Assembly (NCBI GenBank): GCA_016192035.1
Contig: JACPUW010000041.1
Location: 1-64,000, forward strand
From: Bacteroidota bacterium
GTDB lineage: Bacteria; Bacteroidota; Bacteroidia; CAILMK01; JACPUW01
Direction: 5' to 3'
DNA length: 64,000 nucleotides
The notes under the pieces were generated by a model. It searched no databases. It was given only the letters and a program-made list of their open reading frames with translations, and was not told where the DNA came from. Every line of letters begins with the position of its first letter. Positions within the stretch are counted from its first letter, which is position 1. Of this stretch, positions 10,192-19,520 are shown piece by piece. The translations under genes and the position numbers were made by a program.

Positions 10192-10197
10192 CTACAC

Positions 10198-11439
10198 ATG
10201 GCAATAGAAATCAGAATACCCTCGGTGGGCGAATCCGTTACCGAGGTCACTTTAGCCCGGTGGTTGGTAGGCAATGGCGAACAAGTAGCCATGGACCAGG
10301 CCCTTTGCGAACTGGAAACAGACAAGGCTTCGCAAGAAATATTTTCACCTTCGGCTGGTGCCATATCCATTGTGGCACAGGCTGGTGCCGATTTGCGCAT
10401 AGGTGACCTACTCGCTACCATAGCACCTGGCACGGGTGCCGCCGTTATCGCCGCTCCTTCGGCACCGGTGGCGCCAACCGAACCAATACCCGCCTTGACC
10501 CAATCTCCACCACAGCAAACCCCAGCTCCGGCAAACGCACAGGGCCATCCCTCACCGGCGGCCGCTAAAATACTGGCCGAAAAACGCGTGGAAACTTCTC
10601 AGGTACAGGGTTCAGGTATCGGTGGCCGCATCACCAAGGGCGATGCCTTGGCCATAAGCCCCGCCCAACCCACTGCCCAGGAATCTGATGCCGGTGCCGA
10701 TTGGCCAATCGATTCGTCATCAAGTGCCATTGAACCAGCAAGAATGGCCACCAGGGCCAAAATGTCAAGGCTCCGACAAACCATTGCCAAGAAACTTGTG
10801 GAAGTGAAGAATGGCACCGCCATGCTGACCACGTTCAATGAAATTGACATGGGCAATGTGATGGAGCTGCGCAAACGATATAAGGATGCCTTTAAGGAAA
10901 AACATGACATCGGTTTGGGTTTCATGTCGTTCTTTACCAAAGCGGTTACCCTGGCACTTAAAGAATTTCCATCGGTCAATGGCAAAATAGCCGGTAATGA
11001 AATCATTACATACAATTATGCCGACATAGGAATTGCCGTGAGTACCGAACGCGGATTGGTGGTGCCCATCATTAGGAATGCCCAAGAACGCTCTTTGGCC
11101 CAAATAGAAAGGGAAGTATTGTCACTGGCACTTAAGGCCAGGGACAACAAGCTCTCCTTAGAGGACATGGAAGGCGGCACTTTCTCCATTACCAATGGCG
11201 GCGTGTTTGGATCCATGCTTTCTACCCCCATCATCAATGGCGACCAGTCTGCCATACTTGGTATGCACAACATAGTGGAACGGCCTGTGGCCATACAGGG
11301 CGAAGTGAAAATTAGGCCGGTTATGTACGTGGCACTTTCCTATGACCACCGCATCATTGACGGTAAGGAATCCGTGGGTTTCCTTTACCGTGTTAAGGAG
11401 TATATAGAAGACCCTGCCCGCTTACTACTTGAAGTATAA
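10198..11439 (+). CDS. sucB: Dihydrolipoamide succinyltransferase (E2 of 2-oxoglutarate dehydrogenase)
   Basis: The 413-aa core subunit that transfers succinyl from lipoamide to CoA. Domain order: one lipoyl domain (residues 1-80, lipoylated Lys43 in ETDKAS); an Ala/Pro-rich linker (about 85-118); a peripheral-subunit-binding domain (about 120-155, [11 protein letters not shown]...[10 protein letters not shown]); and the acyltransferase catalytic domain (about 180-413) ending in SYDHRIIDG with catalytic His384 and Asp388. A single lipoyl domain and the placement after sucA identify it as SucB rather than the pyruvate dehydrogenase E2. Two bases separate it from lpd, implying co-translation of the complex. 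Confidence 0.96.
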   Translation: MAIEIRIPSVGESVTEVTLARWLVGNGEQVAMDQALCELETDKASQEIFSPSAGAISIVAQAGADLRIGDLLATIAPGTGAAVIAAPSAPVAPTEPIPALTQSPPQQTPAPANAQGHPSPAAAKILAEKRVETSQVQGSGIGGRITKGDALAISPAQPTAQESDAGADWPIDSSSSAIEPARMATRAKMSRLRQTIAKKLVEVKNGTAMLTTFNEIDMGNVMELRKRYKDAFKEKHDIGLGFMSFFTKAVTLALKEFPSVNGKIAGNEIITYNYADIGIAVSTERGLVVPIIRNAQERSLAQIEREVLSLALKARDNKLSLEDMEGGTFSITNGGVFGSMLSTPIINGDQSAILGMHNIVERPVAIQGEVKIRPVMYVALSYDHRIIDGKESVGFLYRVKEYIEDPARLLLEV

Positions 11440-11441
11440 CC

Positions 11442-12851
<1,410 letters not shown>

Positions 12852-12864
12852 ATCAATAATATAC

Positions 12865-13383
12865 ATGAGAACAACATTTATCCTGGCCTGCACTGCCGCC
12901 TGCATACTCACGGCATGTGGGCCAAAGAAAAATCAGGCCGAAAGCACCGATGAACAAATTCAACCCGAAACAGCAGAAGTGGAGTTGCTGAAAGGCGAAG
13001 ACGGATTCTGGGGGGAGCGGTTTGATACCGAAGGGGCTATGTCGCTTGAACAAGCCGTCGCAGCCATGCAATCGGCTGATTCGGCCATGGTTAAGGTCAC
13101 CGCGCCCATAGGCGGGGTTTGCCAGGTAAAAGGATGCTGGCTGACCCTGGGCGATGATTCCCTGTCGGTTAGGGTCAAGTTTAAGGATTATGCCTTTTTT
13201 GTGCCCATGGACTGTGCGGGTAAAGCCGCCGTGGCCAATGGCACCATAAAAAGGGAAGTGGTGAGCGTGGCCGAGCAAAAGCACCTGCTGGAAGATGCCA
13301 AAGCCACAAAAGAGGAAATAGATGCCGTAACCCAAGATGAAGTAAAGCTCACCTTTATGGCTTCGGGTGTACATATTCAATAA
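12865..13383 (+). CDS. DUF4920 family lipoprotein
   Basis: A 172-aa exported lipoprotein: the signal peptide ends in a lipobox with Cys18 (LTACG), followed by a polar Gln/Glu linker. The globular part matches the Bacteroidota-restricted DUF4920 family: FWGERFD, a VCQVKGCW motif (Cys86 and Cys91), VRVKFKDYAFFVP, Cys117 and a DEVKLTFMASGV end. The paired cysteines suggest a redox or metal site, but no function is established. I took ATG 12865 because it opens the signal peptide; it lies 13 bases after lpd, so the gene probably ends the sucAB-lpd transcript, which stops at the hairpin that follows. Confidence 0.82.
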   Translation: MRTTFILACTAACILTACGPKKNQAESTDEQIQPETAEVELLKGEDGFWGERFDTEGAMSLEQAVAAMQSADSAMVKVTAPIGGVCQVKGCWLTLGDDSLSVRVKFKDYAFFVPMDCAGKAAVANGTIKREVVSVAEQKHLLEDAKATKEEIDAVTQDEVKLTFMASGVHIQ

Positions 13384-13401
13384 GGGCCACAGCGACCTGG
13401 T

Positions 13402-13435
13402 AAAAAAAAAGCCCCGGTTAAGGGGCTTTTTTTTT
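13402..13435. terminator. Rho-independent terminator after the lpd/DUF4920 transcript
   Basis: A9 followed by GCCCC, a six-base loop and GGGGC followed by T9: a 14-bp stem that works in both directions. It overlaps the alternative TTG start at 13434 of the next gene, which argues for that gene's ATG at 13449. Confidence 0.85.
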
Positions 13436-13448
13436 GGTTCTTTGTGGC

Positions 13449-14432
13449 ATGATAGGGAAACTACTGCCATCCGTCCTGGTCCTCTCCTTCACCCTCTTTC
13501 CACAATACTTGTGGTGCTGGGGCTTTTTCGGTCACCGTACCATCAACCGGGTGGCGGTTTTTACCCTGCCTAAACCCCTGTTTGCGTTCTATAAGTACTA
13601 CCTGGACTACGTTACCGAACACGCAGTGGATGCCGACAAGCGCCGCTACGCTTCAGAGGAAGAAGCCCCCAGGCACTACATTGACATAGACCACTATGGA
13701 AAAGAGCCTTTTGCGGCCATGCCCCAATCCTGGGATTCGGCAGTGGCCAAGTATGGTGAAGATACCCTCATGGCCTATGGCATAGTGCCCTGGCAGGTGC
13801 AGCGGGTATATCGTGGATTGGTCCATGCCTTTTATCATCAAGACCGCGATAAAATACTATGGCTCTCTGCCGACCTGGGCCACTATGTGGCCGATGCCCA
13901 TGTGCCCCTGCACACCACGGTAAACTACAACGGACAGCTTACGGGACAAGATGGGATACATGGGTTTTGGGAGTCGCGCCTGCCTGAATTGTTTGCCGTG
14001 GAATATGATTTCTTCCTGCCCAGGGCCGCTTTTATCCGCGACCCCCTATCGCGGATTTGGAAAGTGGTGTACGATAGCCATATGGCCCTTGATTCGGTGC
14101 TAGAACTGGAGCGGCAACTCACCGAAACTACCCCACAGGGCGACAAATACGCGGTGGAAGAGCGCGGCGTAACCCTCACCAAAACCTATAGCCAGGCCTT
14201 TAGCGCCGCCTATCACGTGGCGCTCAACGGCATGGTAGAGCGCCGGATGCGCCAGTCCATTCGCTGCGTGGGCAGCTTGTGGTACTCCGCTTGGATAGAA
14301 GCGGGGCAGCCCAAGCTTGACCATCTGGTGGATGAAGAAGTGGGCAAGGGCTACCTGCGCCAAATTGAAGAAGAACTCAAGACCTGGAAAAAGGGGAACT
14401 GGATAGGCCGGCCAGAAGGGGAGGAAGAATAA
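13449..14432 (+). CDS. Secreted zinc-dependent phospholipase C / S1-P1 nuclease-fold protein
   Basis: A 327-aa exported protein. After an N-terminal hydrophobic segment the mature part begins at WGFFGHRTINR; in this fold the N-terminal Trp and the early His bind zinc. Further zinc-site elements are HYIDIDHYG, a YVADAHVPLHTT motif and GIHGFWESR, which match the zinc-dependent PLC/S1-P1 family as found in Bacteroidota. Substrate (phospholipid or nucleic acid) cannot be told from sequence. It is isolated by terminators on both sides and so is probably monocistronic. Confidence 0.75.
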   Translation: MIGKLLPSVLVLSFTLFPQYLWCWGFFGHRTINRVAVFTLPKPLFAFYKYYLDYVTEHAVDADKRRYASEEEAPRHYIDIDHYGKEPFAAMPQSWDSAVAKYGEDTLMAYGIVPWQVQRVYRGLVHAFYHQDRDKILWLSADLGHYVADAHVPLHTTVNYNGQLTGQDGIHGFWESRLPELFAVEYDFFLPRAAFIRDPLSRIWKVVYDSHMALDSVLELERQLTETTPQGDKYAVEERGVTLTKTYSQAFSAAYHVALNGMVERRMRQSIRCVGSLWYSAWIEAGQPKLDHLVDEEVGKGYLRQIEEELKTWKKGNWIGRPEGEEE

Positions 14433-14463
14433 AAAAAAGGCCGCCCCGTATAGGTGGCGGCCT
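14431..14463 (-). terminator. Terminator of the T9SS beta-helix gene
   Basis: Perfect 7-bp GC stem GGCCGCC/GGCGGCC at 14439-14462 with a ten-base loop. On the minus strand it is followed by T8, so it terminates the gene to its right. On the plus strand only two T follow. Confidence 0.75.
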
Positions 14464-14488
14464 TGCATATCAACACACAGGATAATTG

Positions 14489-16294
14489 TTACTGTTTCAC
14501 CAATCGGTCTTGGTGTAGTACGGAGCCGTCAAGCCTGCGCAAGCGCAGCAGGTAAACACCGGGGAGCAAACCATCCAAGCCTATGGTTTGGATATTGCCG
14601 TCCGTGCGCACCTGTACCCGTCCCGACAGGTCAACAATCTCGGCTATGATGCCCGGCTCTGCCAGGGTTATGTGGCTACTGGCCGGGTTGGGCTGCCAGC
14701 TTATGCGCATCCCTATGCCTTGCTGTATGGACTGTACCGGGCTATAAGAATAGTCACCATTAAAGTCTATCTGCTTGAGCCGGTAGTACAGTACTTGGGC
14801 CGCAAGGGTAGCGGCTTCCATATCCGTATAGCTATAGTCTAGCTCATTGATGCTGTTGCCGGCGCCAGCCACAAATCCTATGGCTTCAAAATGTTGGCCG
14901 TCCACGCTGCGCTGTATCTCAAACCCGCTGTTGTCGGTTTCGGTAGAGGTGGACCAAGAAAGTAGGCTGCCATATTGTGTACTGGAAGCCGAAAAGCCTA
15001 AAAGCACTATCGGGAGAATTTGCCCATCATCTCCGCCGCTAAACGAATACCCACTTAGGGTAGAGGGTGTTAATCCTGTAACAGTTATGGTGTTGGCGGA
15101 TGTATTAACCGAAGTAGTCACCAATGACCAAGAGGCGCTTCCGTCAGTTTCATTGTTTGATGAAGCTGTATTGAAACCTTTCATGCTGCTTTCTGGATCT
15201 ATCGTGCCGAGTTCTGAATCAAAATACGTGAGAACAACTTGAGCGGATGAATACCCGGAACTTGTGGCAGAAAGGTCAGCCCACCTTTGGAGGCCAGTGT
15301 TTCCATTGCCCGCCACCGCGGTGCCGGTATAGCGGTTCATGGTAACCGTACCTCCCGAGCCTCCCGTAAGGGTGAGGCTCACGCCCGAACCGCCAAATGA
15401 AGAGGAAGTGGACGTAGTGCTTGCTTGAAGTTGTCCTATTACGTAATGATCAGAAGTTTCGCCGGAAATACTCGCTGTACCATTAAGCACTACCTTGTTG
15501 GATGAGGTGGTAATGTCACCTGACGAAAACGTCAGCGCCCCCCCCGTGGCGATATTTAAATCACCTGACAACACAATACCTGAACTGTTATTTACTGTTA
15601 CGGAATAGGCGGTAATCGCTATAAGTGATTGTGCTGATGTACCGTTCAATATCAATTCTGAAGTATTATCTGTACTGTTAAAAGTGCCTGATCCTGTATA
15701 ATTCCCACCTAAATTAACTGTGTTGCTGTTGGTTATTGTACCGCCTGAGTTTGTCCATCCTTTTGTTGCATTGACTGTGCCCGTGCTTTGATTGTTAAAA
15801 GCACAATCACCATTTACTATTACTCCATTAGGAGAAAATGTGCCTCCATTCACAAACGAGCCATCAAGCTGAATATTAGATGTACTGGTCGTTGTCAATG
15901 TTGCACCGTTATCAATGTCAACGCTGCCTCCGTTAAACATTGTCAGGTTAGTGATTGACGTGCTACCACTGGAAATGTTCATATTGCCATTTCCTCCGTA
16001 TCCATTTAGGCTAATGGTAACGCCTTTAGCGTTTGTAACTGTGGCATTTATGTTAATGGTGCCTCTTATCTTTAGAGTGGTGAATGTCACCCCAGCGTTA
16101 AAATTTGCATCAGAATTGATATTAATCACATCTGCAGATGCAAGGCTATCGGGCGGAATACCATTTGCATCCCAGTTTACTGGGTTGTTCCACGCCTTAT
16201 TCGGAGCTGCAGCCCCAGTAAAAGTATAAGTCACCCCCAAAACGGAAGTCGAAATAAACCCCGCGCATAGCAAGGCCAATAAAATCCTGTACAT
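14489..16294 (-). CDS. Secreted beta-helix-like protein with T9SS type A sorting domain
   Basis: A 601-aa exported protein. Signal peptide (MYRILLALLCAGFISTSVLG) from ATG 16294. Residues ~20-330 form an Asn/Thr/Ser/Gly-rich array of short repeats alternating hydrophobic strand and NG/SG turn (for example GGSVDIDNGATLTT), as in right-handed beta-helix surface proteins. Then a fibronectin-like block (LLSWSTSTETDNSGFEIQRS, a phrase common in T9SS cargo) and a C-terminal sorting domain (WQPNPASSHITL, LPGVYLLRL, RLVKQ). Substrate or ligand unknown; adhesin or matrix component is inference. The repeat region is richer in A+T than the flanking genes. It ends in its own terminator and is divergent from rpmH. 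Confidence 0.8.
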   Translation of the reverse strand: MYRILLALLCAGFISTSVLGVTYTFTGAAAPNKAWNNPVNWDANGIPPDSLASADVININSDANFNAGVTFTTLKIRGTININATVTNAKGVTISLNGYGGNGNMNISSGSTSITNLTMFNGGSVDIDNGATLTTTSTSNIQLDGSFVNGGTFSPNGVIVNGDCAFNNQSTGTVNATKGWTNSGGTITNSNTVNLGGNYTGSGTFNSTDNTSELILNGTSAQSLIAITAYSVTVNNSSGIVLSGDLNIATGGALTFSSGDITTSSNKVVLNGTASISGETSDHYVIGQLQASTTSTSSSFGGSGVSLTLTGGSGGTVTMNRYTGTAVAGNGNTGLQRWADLSATSSGYSSAQVVLTYFDSELGTIDPESSMKGFNTASSNNETDGSASWSLVTTSVNTSANTITVTGLTPSTLSGYSFSGGDDGQILPIVLLGFSASSTQYGSLLSWSTSTETDNSGFEIQRSVDGQHFEAIGFVAGAGNSINELDYSYTDMEAATLAAQVLYYRLKQIDFNGDYSYSPVQSIQQGIGMRISWQPNPASSHITLAEPGIIAEIVDLSGRVQVRTDGNIQTIGLDGLLPGVYLLRLRRLDGSVLHQDRLVKQ

Positions 16295-16323
16295 ATCGTA
16301 AAAAATTATCCTGTGTTGTGTGC

Positions 16324-16333
16324 CGGCGAATGT
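16324..16333 (-). promoter_or_regulatory. Candidate -7 region upstream of the beta-helix gene
   Basis: On the minus strand this reads ACATTCGCCG, 29 bases before ATG 16294. The same ten bases sit upstream of the BNR protein at 25141-25150. It resembles a TAnnTTTG box with TTCG in place of TTTG. Confidence 0.3.
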
Positions 16334-16460
16334 CGCCCGCCGCCCAGTTTTCGACCATTTTTTTTCGGCCAAACTATGTGGATATGTGGCCAACGGGGGC
16401 ATAGCCCGAATAAATGTTTTGGCACCACGGCCTTCTGCATCGCCGTATTGGGAAAAAGCC

Positions 16461-16468
16461 TACTTTTG
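16461..16468 (+). promoter_or_regulatory. Candidate rpmH promoter -7 box
   Basis: TACTTTTG matches TAnnTTTG, 24 bases before the rpmH ATG. No clear TTTG -33 box is seen at the right distance. Confidence 0.45.
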
Positions 16469-16492
16469 CAAGCCATTTTTAGGTAAACCACC

Positions 16493-16651
16493 ATGAAACG
16501 CACATACCAGCCATCAAATAGGAAGCGCAAGAACAAACACGGCTTCCGCGAGCGCATGAGCACCAAGTCGGGCCGCGCGGTACTGGCCGCCCGCCGCCGC
16601 AAGGGCCGCAAGAAACTCACCGTTTCATCCGAGCCGCGCCACAAAGTCTAG
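16493..16651 (+). CDS. rpmH: 50S ribosomal protein L34
   Basis: 52-aa strongly basic ribosomal protein, from ATG at 16493 to TAG at 16649-16651. It begins [19 protein letters not shown], with the family's closing [15 protein letters not shown] block and a short extra tail ([11 protein letters not shown]). It opens the rpmH-rnpA pair, five bases from rnpA, as in most bacteria. It is too short for many gene callers but is unmistakable. Confidence 0.98.
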   Translation: MKRTYQPSNRKRKNKHGFRERMSTKSGRAVLAARRRKGRKKLTVSSEPRHKV

Positions 16652-16656
16652 CCCAC

Positions 16657-17052
16657 ATGTCCCTGCAACTGGGGCGAAAGCACATGCTCAAGGGCGGTGC
16701 CCATGTGGTCCCAATCCTTCAGAAACTGCCTGTTGGTCACAGCATCAACAGGCAGTTTCTGCAATTACGGTTTCTTAATGCCCCTAGCCAGCAGGTACCC
16801 TTCAGGGTGGTGTTGGTGGTTCCCAAACGCCTGCTGCCCAAGGCTACCCAGCGAAACTTGGTCAAGCGCCACCTGCGCGAAGCCCTGCGCCACCTACAGC
16901 CACTTATTGACCCAAGCACCCCCCTACACCTAGCCCTGGTGTACCGGTCCAAACAAATACAGGGCTACGCCCCCACGTTTCGGGTATTGGAGGGATTGCT
17001 GCTCGACATGAAGGCTGCCGTGGCGGCCAAGGCCAAACACCCGCTGACCTAA
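16657..17052 (+). CDS. rnpA: Ribonuclease P protein component
   Basis: 131-aa protein subunit of RNase P, which helps the catalytic RNA trim tRNA 5' leaders. The diagnostic basic motif RNLVKRHLREALR is at about 69-81, preceded by VPKRLLPKA. The N-terminal third (LGRKHMLKGG...) is recognisable but more divergent than usual, and it is encoded in part by a perfect 16-bp inverted repeat (see separate entry). Neighbours: rpmH five bases upstream, S41 peptidase ten bases downstream. yidD, which often follows rnpA, is instead 14 kb away. Confidence 0.93.
   Translation: MSLQLGRKHMLKGGAHVVPILQKLPVGHSINRQFLQLRFLNAPSQQVPFRVVLVVPKRLLPKATQRNLVKRHLREALRHLQPLIDPSTPLHLALVYRSKQIQGYAPTFRVLEGLLLDMKAAVAAKAKHPLT
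16720..16761. repeat. Perfect 16-bp inverted repeat inside rnpA
   Basis: CAGAAACTGCCTGTTG at 16720-16735 is followed after ten bases by its exact reverse complement at 16746-16761. It lies in the coding sequence of rnpA and encodes a stretch (about residues 22-35) where the protein departs from the family consensus. No T-run follows. Confidence 0.9.
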
Positions 17053-17062
17053 TTTCGTATCC

Positions 17063-18700
17063 ATGACCAAGTACAAGCCATTTGGCATTACCGTTCTCAT
17101 ACTGGCTGCCGCTATTGCCCTGTCCGCAGCCGGCAGTGGGTTTTTTGAGATTTCTAAGCAGTTGGACATATTTATCACCCTGTACAAAACTGTGGATGAG
17201 CTCTATGTGGACGAGCTGGACCACGCCAAGGTGATGCGCAAGGGCATAGATGCCATGCTGTCATCATTGGATCCATATACCGTGTATTACTCTGAATCTG
17301 AAGTGGAAGACTATGAATTTCAGCGCACGGGCACCTATGCCGGCATTGGGGGCCGTATCATGGAGATGGACGGACACTTGGTAGTGGGCGAACTATACGA
17401 ATCAGGCCCTGCCATTGCGGCCGGCATCAAGGTGGGAGACATACTCTTGGCCATTGATGGCAAGTCGGTGGTAGGCAAATCGGTGGACGAGATGAGCGAG
17501 ATACTAAGGGGAGAAGAAAATACGCCCGTGACCCTCTCCATGACCCGAAAAGGCAGTCCCTATGAGGTGACGTTTAAACGCGCCGAGGTGAAGGTGGACA
17601 ATGTGAGCTACTACGCCATGGTAGCCCCTGAAGTGGGATATGTCAAGTTTGAAGCCTTTAAAATGGATGCAGCCGAAGAAGTGCGCGAGAAACTGGATGA
17701 ATTGAAGGCCCTGGGAATGAAATCGCTGGTCCTGGATATGCGCGGCAACCCTGGTGGGCTCCTAAAGGAAGCCGTGGATTTGGTGAATCTTTTTATAGAC
17801 CAAAACAACCTGGTGGTGAGCACGAAAGGTAAAAACCAAGACCATACCCGCGACTACAAGACCTACCGAAAACCCTATGACAACCGCATTCCCGTGGTGG
17901 TTTTGGTGGACGGCGGCTCGGCGTCGGCCAGTGAAATAGTGAGCGGTTCCTTCCAGGATTATGACCGTGGCGTGGTAGTGGGGCGCAATTCATATGGAAA
18001 GGGCCTGGTGCAGGTTACCCAGCCGCTGAGCTATAATGGTCAGGTAAAAGTTACTACATCAAAGTACTATACGGCCAGCGGGCGATGCATACAGCGCCTG
18101 GACTACGCTTCGCGCGACGAGGACGGCAATGTGCCCGACATGCCCGATTCGCTTATCCAAGTGTTTAAAACAAAGTCGGGCAGGGAGGTAAATGATGGCG
18201 CCGGGGTGATGCCCGACGTGGAAGTAAGCCTGCCGCCGCGTTCGCCCTATGTGCGGGCGCTTATCAATGGACACCACATTTTTTGGTTTGCGGTGGAGTG
18301 GCTGGGCCAGATGGAATCCGTTCCCGCACCTGACAAACTGGTGGTGACCGATGCCGATCTTGACCGGTTCAAGGCATTTTTGGAGGCCAGGAAATTTGCC
18401 TACGCCGGTGCGGCGGAAAAAAAACTGCAGGCCATAAAAGACAAACTGGAATCAGAACCCAATGCCGAAGCCATTGGCCAGAAAATCAACGAGACACTGG
18501 CCTACATAGCTGAGTTGAAAACGGGTGATTTTGAATCAGACAAGGACTTGGTGCGCAACCTCATCCGATTGGAAATGGCCAAACAGGCGCACTACCAGCG
18601 CGGCTGGGCCCAGTCATCCCTGGCCCAAGACCCTGACCTGACACAGGCTCTTGACCTCCTCAACAACCCCACTGCCTACCAGGCACTCCTGCGGCCATAA
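17063..18700 (+). CDS. S41 family carboxy-terminal processing peptidase
   Basis: 545-aa periplasmic serine protease of the CtpA/Prc type. An N-terminal hydrophobic signal or anchor (about 7-24) is followed by a tail-recognition region, a PDZ domain (about 93-170, GTYAGIGGRI...GIKVGDILLAIDG) and the S41 catalytic domain. The catalytic set is Ser288 in GGSASASEI, Lys313 in SYGKG and Gln317. A C-terminal helical part without clear function follows. Such proteases trim or degrade periplasmic proteins with exposed C-termini. Its place behind rpmH-rnpA recurs in Bacteroidota. The stop codon overlaps the next start (TAATG), so the permease is translationally coupled. Confidence 0.92.
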   Translation: MTKYKPFGITVLILAAAIALSAAGSGFFEISKQLDIFITLYKTVDELYVDELDHAKVMRKGIDAMLSSLDPYTVYYSESEVEDYEFQRTGTYAGIGGRIMEMDGHLVVGELYESGPAIAAGIKVGDILLAIDGKSVVGKSVDEMSEILRGEENTPVTLSMTRKGSPYEVTFKRAEVKVDNVSYYAMVAPEVGYVKFEAFKMDAAEEVREKLDELKALGMKSLVLDMRGNPGGLLKEAVDLVNLFIDQNNLVVSTKGKNQDHTRDYKTYRKPYDNRIPVVVLVDGGSASASEIVSGSFQDYDRGVVVGRNSYGKGLVQVTQPLSYNGQVKVTTSKYYTASGRCIQRLDYASRDEDGNVPDMPDSLIQVFKTKSGREVNDGAGVMPDVEVSLPPRSPYVRALINGHHIFWFAVEWLGQMESVPAPDKLVVTDADLDRFKAFLEARKFAYAGAAEKKLQAIKDKLESEPNAEAIGQKINETLAYIAELKTGDFESDKDLVRNLIRLEMAKQAHYQRGWAQSSLAQDPDLTQALDLLNNPTAYQALLRP

Positions 18701-19518
18701 TGGACATCATCCAAGTGCTTATCTTGCTGTTGGCAGGGCTATTTGGAGGGTTCCTCTCTGGATTGCTGGGCGTGGGCGGCGGCATCATCTTCGTCTTTGT
18801 GCTTAGCGTGTATTTTGGGCCTATGGGCCTGGAAAGCACCGAACTGCCCCGCTACCTTATATCCAATTCCATTTTTGCCACCTTTTTTGCCGGCCTTAGC
18901 GCAAGCATCCGCAATTGGCGAATGGCTGAGCTCCACCTGCGCGAAGTAATGCCCGTGGCTCTGCCAGGTGCCATTACCGCGCTGACTGCCAGTTTTTTTA
19001 TCACGCACTACCCTTGGTATGACCGTCAGCGTTTTACCATTTTTTTCTTGGCCATGTTGATGTTTTTGTTGGTGGTGGTGCTGGTGCGCCGGCCCACTGG
19101 CCAAACGGATGCGCAGTTGCCTGCAAGCCCATGGGGTTTGATGGCCATTGGTGCCGTGGCCGGGCTTATAAGTGCCCTCTCAGGGCTGGGCGGTGGGCTC
19201 ATCATAGTGCCGTTTCTTACCGGGTATTTCCGCATATCCATGCGGCGGGCGGCTTCTATTTCATTGGGTACCATACCCGTATTTGCAGTATCCATGTCCA
19301 TGTTTTATGCACTGGCCTATACCCCTGCACAAGCCATACCCTACAGTGTGGGGTATCTGGTCATGCCCGCAGCGCTGCCCCTGGGCATTGGGGTCATAGC
19401 CACCGCGCCCCTGGGTGTGCGGCTGGCCAAGCGCGTGCCCAACCGTTTGATAAAAGTCATGTTTGCCGCTTTGATGTTGGTGGTAGCTTTGAAAATGATT
19501 TTTACCATGATTAAATAA
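18700..19518 (+). CDS. TauE/SafE family permease (sulfite/anion exporter type)
   Basis: 272-aa inner-membrane protein of the TauE/SafE (DUF81) family, with eight or so hydrophobic segments. The two family repeats are visible: GGFLSGLLGVGGGIIFVFVL at about 14-33 and its second-half counterpart AGLISALSGLGGGLIIVPFL. Members export sulfite, sulfoacetate or other anions, but the substrate cannot be read from the sequence. ATG overlaps the stop of the S41 peptidase by one base; the M28 peptidase follows after two bases. Confidence 0.88.
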   Translation: MDIIQVLILLLAGLFGGFLSGLLGVGGGIIFVFVLSVYFGPMGLESTELPRYLISNSIFATFFAGLSASIRNWRMAELHLREVMPVALPGAITALTASFFITHYPWYDRQRFTIFFLAMLMFLLVVVLVRRPTGQTDAQLPASPWGLMAIGAVAGLISALSGLGGGLIIVPFLTGYFRISMRRAASISLGTIPVFAVSMSMFYALAYTPAQAIPYSVGYLVMPAALPLGIGVIATAPLGVRLAKRVPNRLIKVMFAALMLVVALKMIFTMIK

Positions 19519-19520
19519 TT

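Noticed and set aside
13434-13448. TTG start for the zinc phospholipase-like gene
   Set aside because: It lies inside the terminator of the previous transcript; ATG 13449 opens a normal signal peptide.
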